In this document: one piece after another, positions 18,237 through 27,170 of the stretch | Layout: each line of letters starts with the position of its first letter | Numbering within the stretch: position 1 is the stretch's first letter | NCBI GenBank assembly: GCA_965248995.1 | Contig: CBDFKY010000016.1 | Location: forward strand, 197,785 to 261,784 | Source of the DNA: CBDFKY01 sp965248995 | GTDB lineage: Bacteria; Pseudomonadota; Alphaproteobacteria; Rickettsiales; UBA998 | Length of the DNA stretch: 64,000 nucleotides | Direction of reading: 5' to 3' | Program-made: the position numbers and the translations under genes | Notes under the pieces: generated by a model | What the model was told of the DNA's origin: nothing | Databases searched by the model: none | The model's input: only the letters and a program-made list of their open reading frames with translations

Positions 18237-18926
18237 ATGCCCGATCTGACGCTCGTTTCTTATGCGGTTGCCCAGTTAAGCGGCTGGCAATGGCTTAAAT
18301 GGGCGATGTGCATCATCCTGACGATGCTGCTGGCCCGCGCTCTGGCCAGACAGAACATGCGTCACGCTGCGCTCATCACCGACCAGGGCCAGAACCAGCT
18401 GGCGCTGGCGCTGTTTTATCTGGCCAAATCCCGTGGTCTGGTAGCATTGCTGCTCTGGACATTGCTATGCGTGCTGATGATCTACCGCGACATTGAAATG
18501 CAGATAGACCGGGTACGCGACGGCGGACATGGCATGACTGGACATGTCGCGACGGTAGTACCCGCTCCTCCTAATCCTGCCGTTGCGGCCCTGAAGACGG
18601 TACCGAAGGGAACGGCGGATGCTGCCGTCACTACAGCAGAAAAACAGCTGGATCTCATCAAGGCATCTTATGAAGACGCCTTCGTCAGTTATCTGATCCT
18701 GGACGGGTGCAAACAATCGAACATCCATGATTATGAGGCGCTTTATCTTGCACTGCTGGACGCGTTGAAGCCGTTTGATACCACCGGCAAGGAAGCCGGC
18801 AACATCATTATCGCCGCGTCGGGTTCCTATCAGGGGCTCTACCGCGGGGCCCCCTGCATCGACAGTTATCTGACGCCGGTCAAGCAGAACTTCACGCAAT
18901 TCATGCATAATGCTAGGAAAGATTAA
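18237..18926 (+). CDS. Hypothetical two-TM membrane protein
   Basis: Unrecognised, 229 residues. Hydrophobic segments lie at about 18-37 and 65-84, separated by a short polar loop (ITDQGQNQLALALFYLAKS). A soluble domain of about 140 residues follows, with helical KQLDLIKASYEDAFVSYLILDGCKQ and two cysteines. With two membrane passes the large C-terminal domain would be on the same side as the N-terminus. It starts 5 bases after the previous gene. The function is unknown. Confidence 0.6.
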   Translation: MPDLTLVSYAVAQLSGWQWLKWAMCIILTMLLARALARQNMRHAALITDQGQNQLALALFYLAKSRGLVALLLWTLLCVLMIYRDIEMQIDRVRDGGHGMTGHVATVVPAPPNPAVAALKTVPKGTADAAVTTAEKQLDLIKASYEDAFVSYLILDGCKQSNIHDYEALYLALLDALKPFDTTGKEAGNIIIAASGSYQGLYRGAPCIDSYLTPVKQNFTQFMHNARKD

Positions 18927-18994
18927 GCATTTATTGAAGTTTTTAACTTATCATTCAAATCGTCTCACTCCCGTGCCCTCAGGTAGAATTTTCC

Positions 18995-19402
18995 ATGCGC
19001 GCCCTGGCGATCCTTGCGTCCGTTTTGATAAGTATTGCCGGTGCCACCTATGCGATTCAGGCATTGTCTCCCTCGCTGTATCTGAAACTGATCGTCACCT
19101 GCGACATATTCGGCCTGAATAAAGAAGCGAAAGTGGAAAAGCAGCGACTGGACAATATCAATCTTCTTCCCATCTCCAACGAGAAGAAAAATTTCCTGAT
19201 AGAACACCGGATTTTCGTAGGCGCCAGTGAAAGCATGGTGGAGCTGGCGCTCGGAAATCCTCTGGACAAGATGCCGGAAGATAAGAACCCCCAGTCAGAG
19301 AAAGAGCGATGGATTTACCATTTCGCCGATGATATCAATCCCACGGCCCTTGAATTCCAGCAGGGAACGCTCACCACCGCGTTTAATGTCACCAACAGAT
19401 GA
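18995..19402 (+). CDS. Small exported protein, possibly BamE/SmpA-like
   Basis: 135 residues with a signal peptide or anchor (ALAILASVLISIAGATYA). The C-terminal half reads RIFVGASESMVELALGNPLDK, then ERWIYHFADD and ALEFQQGTLTTAFNV. That is the order of a BamE/SmpA-type fold: a 'G.s...V...lG.P' helix, a W.Y strand, then 'l.F..G.l'. There is no lipobox cysteine after the signal, so it is not a classical BamE lipoprotein. The assignment is a fold-level guess. Confidence 0.5.
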   Translation: MRALAILASVLISIAGATYAIQALSPSLYLKLIVTCDIFGLNKEAKVEKQRLDNINLLPISNEKKNFLIEHRIFVGASESMVELALGNPLDKMPEDKNPQSEKERWIYHFADDINPTALEFQQGTLTTAFNVTNR

Positions 19403-19490
19403 ATCATGATGTTATCGGCCTGTTTATCATGATTGTAATGAACGCTGAAATAAGCAATCATACCGGCACGACAGGAAACGGGAAATTCTG

Positions 19491-19859
19491 ATGGCGCATG
19501 AATCCGGCAAGCAAAAGCTCTATGACTGGTATCGGCTTTGCGCCGCTTCCCTGGAGCATCTGCCCTGCGAGCTGACCACTCGCCAGTGGGGTATCCTTCT
19601 GCACGTATACCTGATGGATTCGGCGCATACCGTGCGTTCTCTGGCGTATACATTCAACATCTCCAAGCCTTCGGTCTGTCGCGCCCTTGATACGCTCTCG
19701 ACCTGGGGGTTGTTGAAACGACGTAAAGATAAAGAGGACGCCCGAAGCATAATCGTGTCTAAAACCATGAAAGGGATTGCTTTTCTCAATCAATTCTCTG
19801 ATATACTGGACACATATTATGCTGGTGAAAAAACCGGCGTAACGCACATCAGGGCATAG
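19491..19859 (+). CDS. MarR-like winged-helix regulator
   Basis: 122 residues. The order is MarR-like: ELTTRQWGILLHVYL, a recognition region of VRSLAYTFNISKPSVCRALDTLSTWGLLKRRKDKEDARS with the typical 'wing' DxR, and a C-terminal dimer helix. Ligand and targets are unknown. Only 18 bases separate it from the membrane protein at 19878, so it may control that gene and itself. Confidence 0.78.
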   Translation: MAHESGKQKLYDWYRLCAASLEHLPCELTTRQWGILLHVYLMDSAHTVRSLAYTFNISKPSVCRALDTLSTWGLLKRRKDKEDARSIIVSKTMKGIAFLNQFSDILDTYYAGEKTGVTHIRA

Positions 19860-19877
19860 GCGAGATATAAAGGCAGT

Positions 19878-20723
19878 ATGGCATATTATATTGTATATGA
19901 AGGCGGAAAAGACGGACCTTTCGATCTGCTGGGGGTTATCCGCAAAATCCGTAACGGAACCCTGCAAAAACATCATCTGGTTGGATTCGCAGACGAGCCG
20001 GATACAAAACCTGCCTATCAACACACCGATCTGTATGAAATATTCATCGAACAGGACAAAGCGGAAAGAGAGCTTTCGGCTTCGGAATCTGTCCAGAGCC
20101 TTTCCTTTATCGGCCTGTTGAAAGCCGGTTTCGGCATATTGAAGGAAGACCAGACCGCCGCCATTCTCACCGGCAGCTTCATGCTGCTTCTGTTCTTTAT
20201 CATCGGGGGCGGGATCATGGTTCTTCCTGCGGGACTCCGCACCGTTCTCGTACCGGTGATAAGCTATGAACTGTTTTCGTTATGCGTGGTCGCCATGCTG
20301 CGGATATCGCGTGTCCAGTTGTTGTCCTTGCGTTATTTTATCGAGATCCTCAAGCATCAGGCCTTTTCCCTGCTGGTGGTTTCGCTTACCGTCGCGCTTA
20401 TCGCCTTTACGATTCCCTGGATGCTTGCCGGTATTATCGGCAAAGGCGCATGGGTATTGACGCTGCTGGCCGGGGTACCCTTGATGGCCTACCTTTTCTA
20501 CGTCCCGCTGCTGCTTAGTGACAGGCAGCTGTCGTTAGGACAGGCATTCCGCTTTAATCATAAGCTGATGAAAAATCTGGGAATCGAGTTTTATTTTCTG
20601 GTATTGGGATTACTGATCGTCAATGTTCTGGCGCTTTGCTTCATTATCTTACCTCTGATACTGCTGCCGGCGACATTACTGGCGCTGATGATACTGTACG
20701 ATCGCTCTTTCAATGAGTATTAA
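19878..20723 (+). CDS. GYF_2-like domain membrane protein
   Basis: 281 residues. The first 60 or so (YYIVYEGGKDGPFDLLGVIRKIRNGTL..HHLVG) match the GYF_2/DUF4339 pattern 'W.Y...G...GP....L..l...G.i....lV', a probable protein-interaction module. The rest holds five to six hydrophobic segments (about 97-117, 122-145, 165-185, 192-215, 235-270) resembling membrane proteins of the DUF4013/YciC type. An A-rich hairpin followed by a U-run ends the gene. The role is unknown. Confidence 0.65.
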   Translation: MAYYIVYEGGKDGPFDLLGVIRKIRNGTLQKHHLVGFADEPDTKPAYQHTDLYEIFIEQDKAERELSASESVQSLSFIGLLKAGFGILKEDQTAAILTGSFMLLLFFIIGGGIMVLPAGLRTVLVPVISYELFSLCVVAMLRISRVQLLSLRYFIEILKHQAFSLLVVSLTVALIAFTIPWMLAGIIGKGAWVLTLLAGVPLMAYLFYVPLLLSDRQLSLGQAFRFNHKLMKNLGIEFYFLVLGLLIVNVLALCFIILPLILLPATLLALMILYDRSFNEY

Positions 20724-20746
20724 ACACATTTGAAATGTGTTTTTTT
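20722..20746 (+). terminator. Rho-independent terminator
   Basis: AAACACA (20722-20728) pairs with TGTGTTT (20736-20742) around a small loop. The descending arm runs into a seven-base U-run, directly after the stop of the GYF_2-like gene. Confidence 0.85.
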
Positions 20747-20796
20747 CTTCAAATGTTCATAAGCAGGTTTTATGCATTTGAGATATAATCGCTTTA

Positions 20797-21861
20797 ATGA
20801 AAAATCCGCTGGACAGCGCTCCCTCAACTGTTCCTGTGTCGCAATTGTTGGAAATTGCGCAGGAAGAAGCGCGTACAAAACCCGGTGAGAAACCCAGCTC
20901 CTTTGGATTAAAGGTGATGGATGGTCTCATTTACGGGACCAGTAACCTCATCGTGATCGGTGGATCGGTCCTGCTGACCTACCTCACTACGGAAGCAGGC
21001 AAAGTACATGCTGACCAATCCAGAGAGTCAAACAAGGCATGGTCCGCTTTTTGCGAATGGGCCCATGGGCGCGGCATTGCCTTCGAAAAGGATATTACCG
21101 AAGGCAGGAGCGCCAACATACTGGCGAACGTCGGCGTCAATGTAGATAAAAAATCCGCCAAGGCATGGAAAATGGTATTCTTTTCCTTTGTGGACGGAAC
21201 GGTTTTCACTATTCCCGTATGGTTCGCGGAAAAATTCCGTGTTCCGCTGGCCCGTAAAGTGGACGAGATGGCAGGCACCGTACCGGATGATCTTTCCGTT
21301 TACGAGGATCCGCGTGAAAAGCAGGGATTGTCCAGCCTGCTCGGTGCCAGAATCGCCACGTTGTCCGTCGTACTGCCGGTCGCCGTGACTCTGGGAAAGG
21401 TAGGAACGGTAGGGGAAGAGGCCGAGAAAAAATGGATCTGGAATTCGCAAAACGATCCTAAAGGCTTCAGTAGTCTGAATGACAAATTTTTTCATGATCC
21501 GGGGATCGCATTCGGCAACTGGCTGACCGAGCATACGCCGGCCGGTCCGCTTCTTGGGAAGAGCGGTATCGTGGTTGAAGAACTGTTCAAAACACTGGCC
21601 TTCGAGACATTTTACACAAGCGTCTGTACCGGATCGTTTTACGAACTCAGCCGTCTTTTCGCCGCGATACAAGGAAAGGGGAAGGAAAATAACGATGTTT
21701 CCATCCCCGATGCCGTCAGCAGCGCCGACTTGGACCGGGTATATAAAAAAGCTCCGAAGGAAAGCGATGTTTTTGCGCGCCTGCCGGATAGACAGTTACA
21801 TGAGGTAGTGCATGAGCGACGCCTTGAAGAGAGCCATTCAGCGGTTCCAAACCTTGTATGA
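20797..21861 (+). CDS. Hypothetical protein, no recognised family
   Basis: 354 residues with no domain I can name. Moderately hydrophobic stretches occur at about 49-66 (LIVIGGSVLLTYLTT), 124-148 (MVFFSFVDGTVFTIPVWFAE) and 188-206 (IATLSVVLPVAVTLG), suggesting membrane association. The N-terminus and the last 60 residues are polar. The composition resembles its neighbours and there is no sign of transfer. It starts 51 bases after the terminator and ends before an AT-rich gap. Confidence 0.6.
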   Translation: MKNPLDSAPSTVPVSQLLEIAQEEARTKPGEKPSSFGLKVMDGLIYGTSNLIVIGGSVLLTYLTTEAGKVHADQSRESNKAWSAFCEWAHGRGIAFEKDITEGRSANILANVGVNVDKKSAKAWKMVFFSFVDGTVFTIPVWFAEKFRVPLARKVDEMAGTVPDDLSVYEDPREKQGLSSLLGARIATLSVVLPVAVTLGKVGTVGEEAEKKWIWNSQNDPKGFSSLNDKFFHDPGIAFGNWLTEHTPAGPLLGKSGIVVEELFKTLAFETFYTSVCTGSFYELSRLFAAIQGKGKENNDVSIPDAVSSADLDRVYKKAPKESDVFARLPDRQLHEVVHERRLEESHSAVPNLV

Positions 21862-21909
21862 CGCCATATTTGATATTTAAATAATATTAAATATGTGTTA
21901 TGATGATAC

Positions 21910-22368
21910 ATGTATGGGGTGTGTCGCACTGCAGTATTTTTATGCGTGTCATTATTGACTCCGTGCAACGTCTCAGCGTGGGAAAAATCCTTGGCACCGA
22001 CCCTTCCTTCGGTCGCTCCTTTCTCTTTCCTCACCATTGATACTACAGAACGTTCGGCCACGCTACAGTATAACCTGTCCAAAAACGCGGTGATTGCTCC
22101 CTATGTCGGCCTCGGGGAGGAAGATAACGAGGATATTTCTCCTAATGAGCGGTTCTGGCAGGAACATTCCTATCAATCCACGACGAAACGCTATGACGGC
22201 CAGCAACGCTGGGCCGGCTTCAAGATCCGTATGCACGACATGCTGCGCCTCGGCATCGACACCACTACCCATAAAATAACGAGTACCGTATCACTGGCGC
22301 CGAAAACCGACGTAAAGCTACGTGGCAGCCTGAAAGAAATTCGCGCCGAACTGCGTTATCGGTTTTGA
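21910..22368 (+). CDS. Exported protein, possible outer-membrane barrel fragment
   Basis: 152 residues with a signal peptide (TAVFLCVSLLTPCNVSAW). The mature chain has alternating polar and hydrophobic strands (SATLQYNLSKNAVIAPYVGLG, LRLGIDTTTHKITSTVSLAP). It ends ELRYRF, with a C-terminal aromatic residue as in outer-membrane barrels. It is too short for a full 8-strand porin, so it may be a small barrel or a periplasmic beta protein. It lies 30 bases before the HisN-like gene. Confidence 0.5.
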   Translation: MYGVCRTAVFLCVSLLTPCNVSAWEKSLAPTLPSVAPFSFLTIDTTERSATLQYNLSKNAVIAPYVGLGEEDNEDISPNERFWQEHSYQSTTKRYDGQQRWAGFKIRMHDMLRLGIDTTTHKITSTVSLAPKTDVKLRGSLKEIRAELRYRF

Positions 22369-22398
22369 ATAATTTTCCCCCATCACTATAATGGACGG

Positions 22399-23184
22399 AT
22401 GAAAGAGAAAGAATTCCTCACTTTTGCCCATGATCTGGCGGACAAGGCGACACCCTTCCTGAAACAGGGATTCCGGGCAGAAGCCGCGAGGGCGGAAATG
22501 AAAGCGGACCGCTCACCGGTAACCGAAGTAGACCGGGCGGTGGAACGGCAGCTTCGCGATGTGATTATCTCGCGTTATCCCGAACATGGAATCATCGGGG
22601 AAGAATGGCCGTCATACCAGCCGGAAGCGGAATACTGCTGGATACTGGACCCCATAGACGGCACCCGTGCCTTCACGTGCGGTATCCCGACATTCGGCAT
22701 GTTGATCGCGTTGAAGCGCTCTTCGGATATTCTCCTCGGAGTGATGCAGCAACCTTTTACGAATGAGCGCTGGGCAGCGGAAAAGGGAGGAAATGCGCTT
22801 TATTATCGGGATAGCGAATCCACCATTCTACGCACAAGCCCATGTGAGACGCTCCAAAAAGCTCGCTTCGCCACCACGTCGCCCTACCTGTTCGATGACG
22901 ATGAAAAACCTCGTTTCGAAGCGATCCGCCAAGCGACGGCCATTCAGACATACGGGGGAGACTGTTATAACTACGCGATGCTGGCAACGGGACATATAGA
23001 TCTGATCGTGGAAGCCGGATTAAAACCCTATGATATCGCCGCGCTCATTCCTATCATGGAAGGAGCGGGCGCGATACTTACGGATTGGGAAGGCGGGCCG
23101 CTTCGGCTAGACAGCCCGATGCTGAATATCGTCGCGAGTGCAAATCGCGCCTTGCATGACGAGGCGTTGGGGGTTATGAACTGA
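22399..23184 (+). CDS. hisN: Inositol-monophosphatase-family phosphatase (HisN-like)
   Basis: Mg2+-dependent phosphomonoesterase of 261 residues. The metal motifs are intact: GEEWP, then DPIDGTRAF, and at the C-terminus AGLKPYDIAALIPIMEGAGA. That last motif, with a Lys-Pro-Tyr-Asp core, and the length fit the HisN histidinol-phosphatase group of alphaproteobacteria better than SuhB or CysQ, but substrate choice within the family is not secure. There are no other histidine genes in the window. Confidence 0.8.
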   Translation: MKEKEFLTFAHDLADKATPFLKQGFRAEAARAEMKADRSPVTEVDRAVERQLRDVIISRYPEHGIIGEEWPSYQPEAEYCWILDPIDGTRAFTCGIPTFGMLIALKRSSDILLGVMQQPFTNERWAAEKGGNALYYRDSESTILRTSPCETLQKARFATTSPYLFDDDEKPRFEAIRQATAIQTYGGDCYNYAMLATGHIDLIVEAGLKPYDIAALIPIMEGAGAILTDWEGGPLRLDSPMLNIVASANRALHDEALGVMN

Positions 23185-23205
23185 CATATCGATCGGAACC
23201 CGGCC

Positions 23206-23481
23206 ATGACCTTATCGCGTAAACGCTTCTATCAAATTATCTTTCTGATTTGCCTGCTTTTCGTGGTGGCACGTTTTGTCCAGGCTCCCGCCTTTTCAGA
23301 CTCACTGCTCAGTTTCCTGCTGCCGTGCCTGTGCTTTATTTTCTCTCTCTACGCAGGTGTCACGTCGCACAGAGTATTGAAAGGACAAAAAATTATTGAA
23401 GAAAAGCTCGATTCCCTATTACAAAGAAGCGTTATCAATCCTTCTCCGCTCAGTTCGGTTCAACATCTCTCCCGCCATTAG
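23206..23481 (+). CDS. Hypothetical small membrane protein
   Basis: 91 residues. Two hydrophobic segments (about 9-27 and 32-51) are followed by a charged tail with KGQKIIEEKLDSLLQR, a short helix. It begins 21 bases after the phosphatase and ends 9 bases before nuoG, so it may share the nuoG transcript. No family recognised. Confidence 0.55.
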   Translation: MTLSRKRFYQIIFLICLLFVVARFVQAPAFSDSLLSFLLPCLCFIFSLYAGVTSHRVLKGQKIIEEKLDSLLQRSVINPSPLSSVQHLSRH

Positions 23482-23490
23482 AGTCAGCCT

Positions 23491-25566
23491 ATGCCAGTGA
23501 TCAATATCAACGGAACGGACTATGAATTCGCCCCCGGTCTGACCCTTATCCAGGCGTGCGAGCAGGCGGGAGTGGAAATCCCGCGCTTTTGCTACCATGA
23601 AAGGCTGCGTATCGCCGGCAACTGCCGCATGTGCCTGGTCGAAGCGTCAGGCATGCCAAAGCCGGTGGCATCCTGCGCGATGGGGGTTAATGACCTGCGC
23701 CCCGCCCCCGACGGAACGCCACCGAAGGTCCGTACCGATTCTCCCATGGTCAAGAAAGCCCGTGAAGGCGTCATGGAGTTTCTGCTGATCAACCACCCGC
23801 TGGACTGCCCGATCTGCGATCAGGGAGGCGAGTGCGATCTGCAGGATGAGGCCAGGTATTATGGTCAGGGTAAAAGCCGTTACGACGAGTTCAAGCGCGC
23901 GGTGCCGGATAAATATATGGGCCCGCTGGTCAAGACGGCGATGACACGGTGCATTCATTGCACCCGCTGTATCCGTTTCATGGAAGATGTGGCGGGAGTA
24001 CCGGAACTCGGCGCCACGGGGCGCGGTGAGGGAATGGAAGTGACCACCTATATTGAACAGGCCCTGCATTCCGAAATGTCGGCGAATATCATCGATTTAT
24101 GCCCGGTAGGGGCGCTGACTTCCCGCCCGTATGCCTACGCGGCCCGGCCATGGGAATTGAAAAAAGTGGAAAGCGTGGATGTGATGGACGCGGTCGGCAG
24201 CAACATCCGCGTGGACGTGCGCGGCAATGCCGTGCTGCGTATCCTGCCGCGCCTGCATGAGGAAATCAATGAGGAATGGATTTCCGACAAGACCCGCCAC
24301 GCGTGCGACGGATTGAAAGTACAGCGCCTGGATCGTCCTTACGTCCGTAAAGGCGGCAAGCTGCAGCCCGTTTCATGGGAAGAGGCGTTCGGAGTGATTC
24401 AGGAACGAACCGCCGGAATGGCCGGGGAGCGCATGGCGGCGCTCGCCGGTAACCTGGCGCCCGTTGAAGAAGTTTTTGCGCTGAAAGAGCTGATGACGGC
24501 GCTCGGCTCGCCGCATCTGGATTGTCGCCAGGATGGCGCATATCTGACGGTGGAGGAGCGGGGGGATTATCTGTTCAACAGTACAATCGCCGGCATTGAA
24601 ACGGCGGACCTGATCCTGCTGGTCGGAACGAATCCGCGTCTGGAAGCTCCTCTGGTCAATACCCGCATCCGCAAACGCTACCTTCGGGGTGGCGTGACCA
24701 TCGCCAACCTCGGCAACCCGCATGATCTGACGTATCCGGTCATGGAACTGGGCGTTAATCCGCAGATGCTTTCCGATATACTGGCGGGCAACCATGCGCT
24801 TTGCGAAACCCTCTCACACGCCGTGCGTCCCATGATCATCGTTGGCACGGGCGCTCTGGCCCGCCCGGACGGAAAAGCGGTACTTGAGGCTACTAAAGCA
24901 ATTGCCGCACATTTCATGCTCAGGGATGGATGGAACGGGTTTAACGTCCTGCATACCGCCGCTGCACGGACTGGCGCACTGGATATCGGGTTTATCCCCC
25001 AGGACGGCGGCAAAGACATCGCCGCCATTCTCCGGGCGATTGAAAAGCAGGAAATCTCCATGCTCTACCTGCTGGGAGTCGACGAGATAGACACACGTTA
25101 TTTCGGTGATGCGTTCGTAGTGTATCAAGGCCACCATGGAGATATCGGCGCAGAAAGGGCCGATGTCATCCTGCCTTCTGCGGCTTACACCGAACAGGAC
25201 GGTACATATGTCAATATGGAAGGCAGGCCTCAGCAGGCGATACAGGCCACGTTTCCGCCCGGAGAAGCGAAAGAAGGTTGGCGCATTCTGAGGGCGTTGT
25301 CCGAAGTGATGGATAAAAAGCTGCCTTTCGATTCACTGGAACAGTTGCGCAACCATCTGTACGGGATGTTCCCGCACTTGGCACATACGGATCATATTAT
25401 TCCTGCAAGGCTTTCTTCCGCCGCTCCAAGTGCTGGCATTATCAGTACCCGGGCGTTTGAGGAAGTGGTGAATAATTTTTATATGACCGATCCCATCAGC
25501 CGCGTATCACCGACCATGGCGGCATGTTCACGCGAAGTGCTCGGATTGAAGAAGGAAGCCGCCTGA
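23491..25566 (+). CDS. nuoG: NADH-quinone oxidoreductase subunit G
   Basis: Iron-sulfur subunit of the peripheral arm of complex I, 691 residues. The N-terminal [2Fe-2S] ligands are in RFCYHERLRIAGNCRMC. The His-Cys cluster follows in CPICDQGGECDLQDEA, and the [4Fe-4S] set is MTRCIHCTRCIRFMEDVAG. The C-terminal molybdopterin-oxidoreductase-like domain is present and has the short alphaproteobacterial length. Genes nuoA-F are not upstream, so the operon is split or begins elsewhere. The stop overlaps the nuoH start as TGATG. Confidence 0.97.
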   Translation: MPVININGTDYEFAPGLTLIQACEQAGVEIPRFCYHERLRIAGNCRMCLVEASGMPKPVASCAMGVNDLRPAPDGTPPKVRTDSPMVKKAREGVMEFLLINHPLDCPICDQGGECDLQDEARYYGQGKSRYDEFKRAVPDKYMGPLVKTAMTRCIHCTRCIRFMEDVAGVPELGATGRGEGMEVTTYIEQALHSEMSANIIDLCPVGALTSRPYAYAARPWELKKVESVDVMDAVGSNIRVDVRGNAVLRILPRLHEEINEEWISDKTRHACDGLKVQRLDRPYVRKGGKLQPVSWEEAFGVIQERTAGMAGERMAALAGNLAPVEEVFALKELMTALGSPHLDCRQDGAYLTVEERGDYLFNSTIAGIETADLILLVGTNPRLEAPLVNTRIRKRYLRGGVTIANLGNPHDLTYPVMELGVNPQMLSDILAGNHALCETLSHAVRPMIIVGTGALARPDGKAVLEATKAIAAHFMLRDGWNGFNVLHTAAARTGALDIGFIPQDGGKDIAAILRAIEKQEISMLYLLGVDEIDTRYFGDAFVVYQGHHGDIGAERADVILPSAAYTEQDGTYVNMEGRPQQAIQATFPPGEAKEGWRILRALSEVMDKKLPFDSLEQLRNHLYGMFPHLAHTDHIIPARLSSAAPSAGIISTRAFEEVVNNFYMTDPISRVSPTMAACSREVLGLKKEAA

Positions 25567-26594
25567 TGGAAAACGTGCAGGAATGGATCAATGCCGCTAT
25601 GCCATTATTGTTGCAGCTGGCGCGCATACTCATGATCGTGGTGCCGCTTCTGATAGCGGTGGCGTATCTGACGCTCATGGAACGCAAAGTCATCGCGGGA
25701 ATGCAGCTGCGCAAAGGACCGAACGTCGTCGGCCCCTTCGGACTGCTGCAGCCTTTCGCCGACGGGCTGAAACTGTTTTTGAAGGAAGTGATCATTCCTT
25801 CCTCCTCGAGCAAAGTCGTGTTCATCCTCGCTCCCATGCTGACATTCATGCTGGCGCTGCTGGGGTGGGCCGTCATTCCGATCCACGCGGGTTTCGTTCT
25901 CGCCAATATCAATGTCGGCATCCTGTACCTGTTCGCCATTTCCTCACTCGGCGTGTACGGCATCATCATGGCAGGCTGGGCCAGTAACTCGAAATACGCT
26001 TTTCTCGGCGCCATTCGTTCCGCCGCGCAGATGGTGTCGTATGAAGTATCCATCGGGCTGGTCATCATCACGGTCCTGCTGGTAGTAGGTTCGCTTAACC
26101 TGACGGACATCATACTGGCGCAGAAAACCCATGGCTGGTTCGCCTTTACCGGCCTGTTTCCGATGTTTATCGTCTTCTTCATCTCGGCGCTGGCGGAAAC
26201 CAACCGCCATCCGTTCGACCTGCCGGAAGCGGAAGCGGAACTGGTTTCCGGCTACAACGTCGAATATTCCTCCATGACGTTCGCCCTGTTTTTCCTCGGC
26301 GAATACGCCAACATGATCCTGATGAGCGCCATCGCGACCACCCTGTTCCTCGGCGGATGGCTGCCGCCGCTCGATCATCCTTGGCTAAACGTGGTACCGG
26401 GCGTCATCTGGTTCGTGCTCAAGGTGACGTTCCTGCTGTATGGATTCATCTGGGCCCGTGCGACGTTGCCCCGTTACCGGTACGATCAACTGATGCGCCT
26501 GGGGTGGAAAGTGTTTCTGCCGTTGTCGCTGCTCTGGGTGGTGCTGACGGCAGGGTATCTGGAATATTATCATTTAGTGCCGAACCAAGGATGA
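25566..26594 (+). CDS. nuoH: NADH-quinone oxidoreductase subunit H
   Basis: Membrane subunit that joins the quinone site to the proton-pumping arm. The ATG at 25566 overlaps the nuoG stop and gives 342 residues; an in-frame extension to 25524 lies inside nuoG. It shows LMERKVIAGMQLRKGPNVVGPFG, AETNRHPFDLPEAEAELVSGYNVEYSS and WARATLPRYRYDQLM, the conserved quinone-channel and amphipathic-helix motifs. About eight membrane helices are visible. Confidence 0.97.
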   Translation: MENVQEWINAAMPLLLQLARILMIVVPLLIAVAYLTLMERKVIAGMQLRKGPNVVGPFGLLQPFADGLKLFLKEVIIPSSSSKVVFILAPMLTFMLALLGWAVIPIHAGFVLANINVGILYLFAISSLGVYGIIMAGWASNSKYAFLGAIRSAAQMVSYEVSIGLVIITVLLVVGSLNLTDIILAQKTHGWFAFTGLFPMFIVFFISALAETNRHPFDLPEAEAELVSGYNVEYSSMTFALFFLGEYANMILMSAIATTLFLGGWLPPLDHPWLNVVPGVIWFVLKVTFLLYGFIWARATLPRYRYDQLMRLGWKVFLPLSLLWVVLTAGYLEYYHLVPNQG

Positions 26595-26598
26595 AACT

Positions 26599-27087
26599 AT
26601 GACTGCGCTTACACGCACTGCCGGCTCTTTATTATTGAAGGAAATCATCGTCGGTTTCTGGCTGACCTTGAAATATTCGTTCAAAAAACCGGTGACCATC
26701 AACTACCCTTATGAAAAAGGACCGCTCAGTCCACGCTTTCGCGGCGAACATGCCCTGCGGCGGTATCCTAACGGCGAAGAACGCTGCATCGCCTGCAAAC
26801 TGTGCGAAGCGATCTGCCCGGCGCAGGCCATTACCATCGAAGCGGAAGAACGCGCCGACGGTTCCCGTCGCACCACACGTTACGATATAGACATGACCAA
26901 ATGCATTTATTGCGGTTTCTGTCAGGAAGCATGCCCCGTCGATGCCATCGTGGAAGGTTCCAATTTCGAATTCGCCACGGAAACGCGCGAGGAACTGTTT
27001 TATAACAAGGAAAAACTGCTGAATAACGGTGAGCGATGGGAACCGCAGCTGGCAGCGATGCTACAGGCGGACGCCCCTTACCGTTGA
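26599..27087 (+). CDS. nuoI: NADH-quinone oxidoreductase subunit I
   Basis: Carries clusters N6a and N6b. Two 8Fe ferredoxin motifs are complete: CIACKLCEAICPAQAI and CIYCGFCQEACPVDAI. The 162-residue length and the opening FWLTLKYSFKKPVTINYPYEKGP are typical. It starts 4 bases after nuoH. An 83-base gap follows before nuoJ, the only real spacing within the nuo block. Confidence 0.97.
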   Translation: MTALTRTAGSLLLKEIIVGFWLTLKYSFKKPVTINYPYEKGPLSPRFRGEHALRRYPNGEERCIACKLCEAICPAQAITIEAEERADGSRRTTRYDIDMTKCIYCGFCQEACPVDAIVEGSNFEFATETREELFYNKEKLLNNGERWEPQLAAMLQADAPYR

Positions 27088-27170
27088 ACGGCGGTCGAGC
27101 ATGAATCTTTGCTTGCGTCCTAGGGCGTGCGTGATATGTATCAAGCGGATTATTTGAACCTTATAGAAAA

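Noticed and set aside
21862..21909. ATATTTA/TAAATAT inverted repeat
   Set aside because: AT-only, no U-run after it and no clear role; may simply be an AT-rich promoter region.
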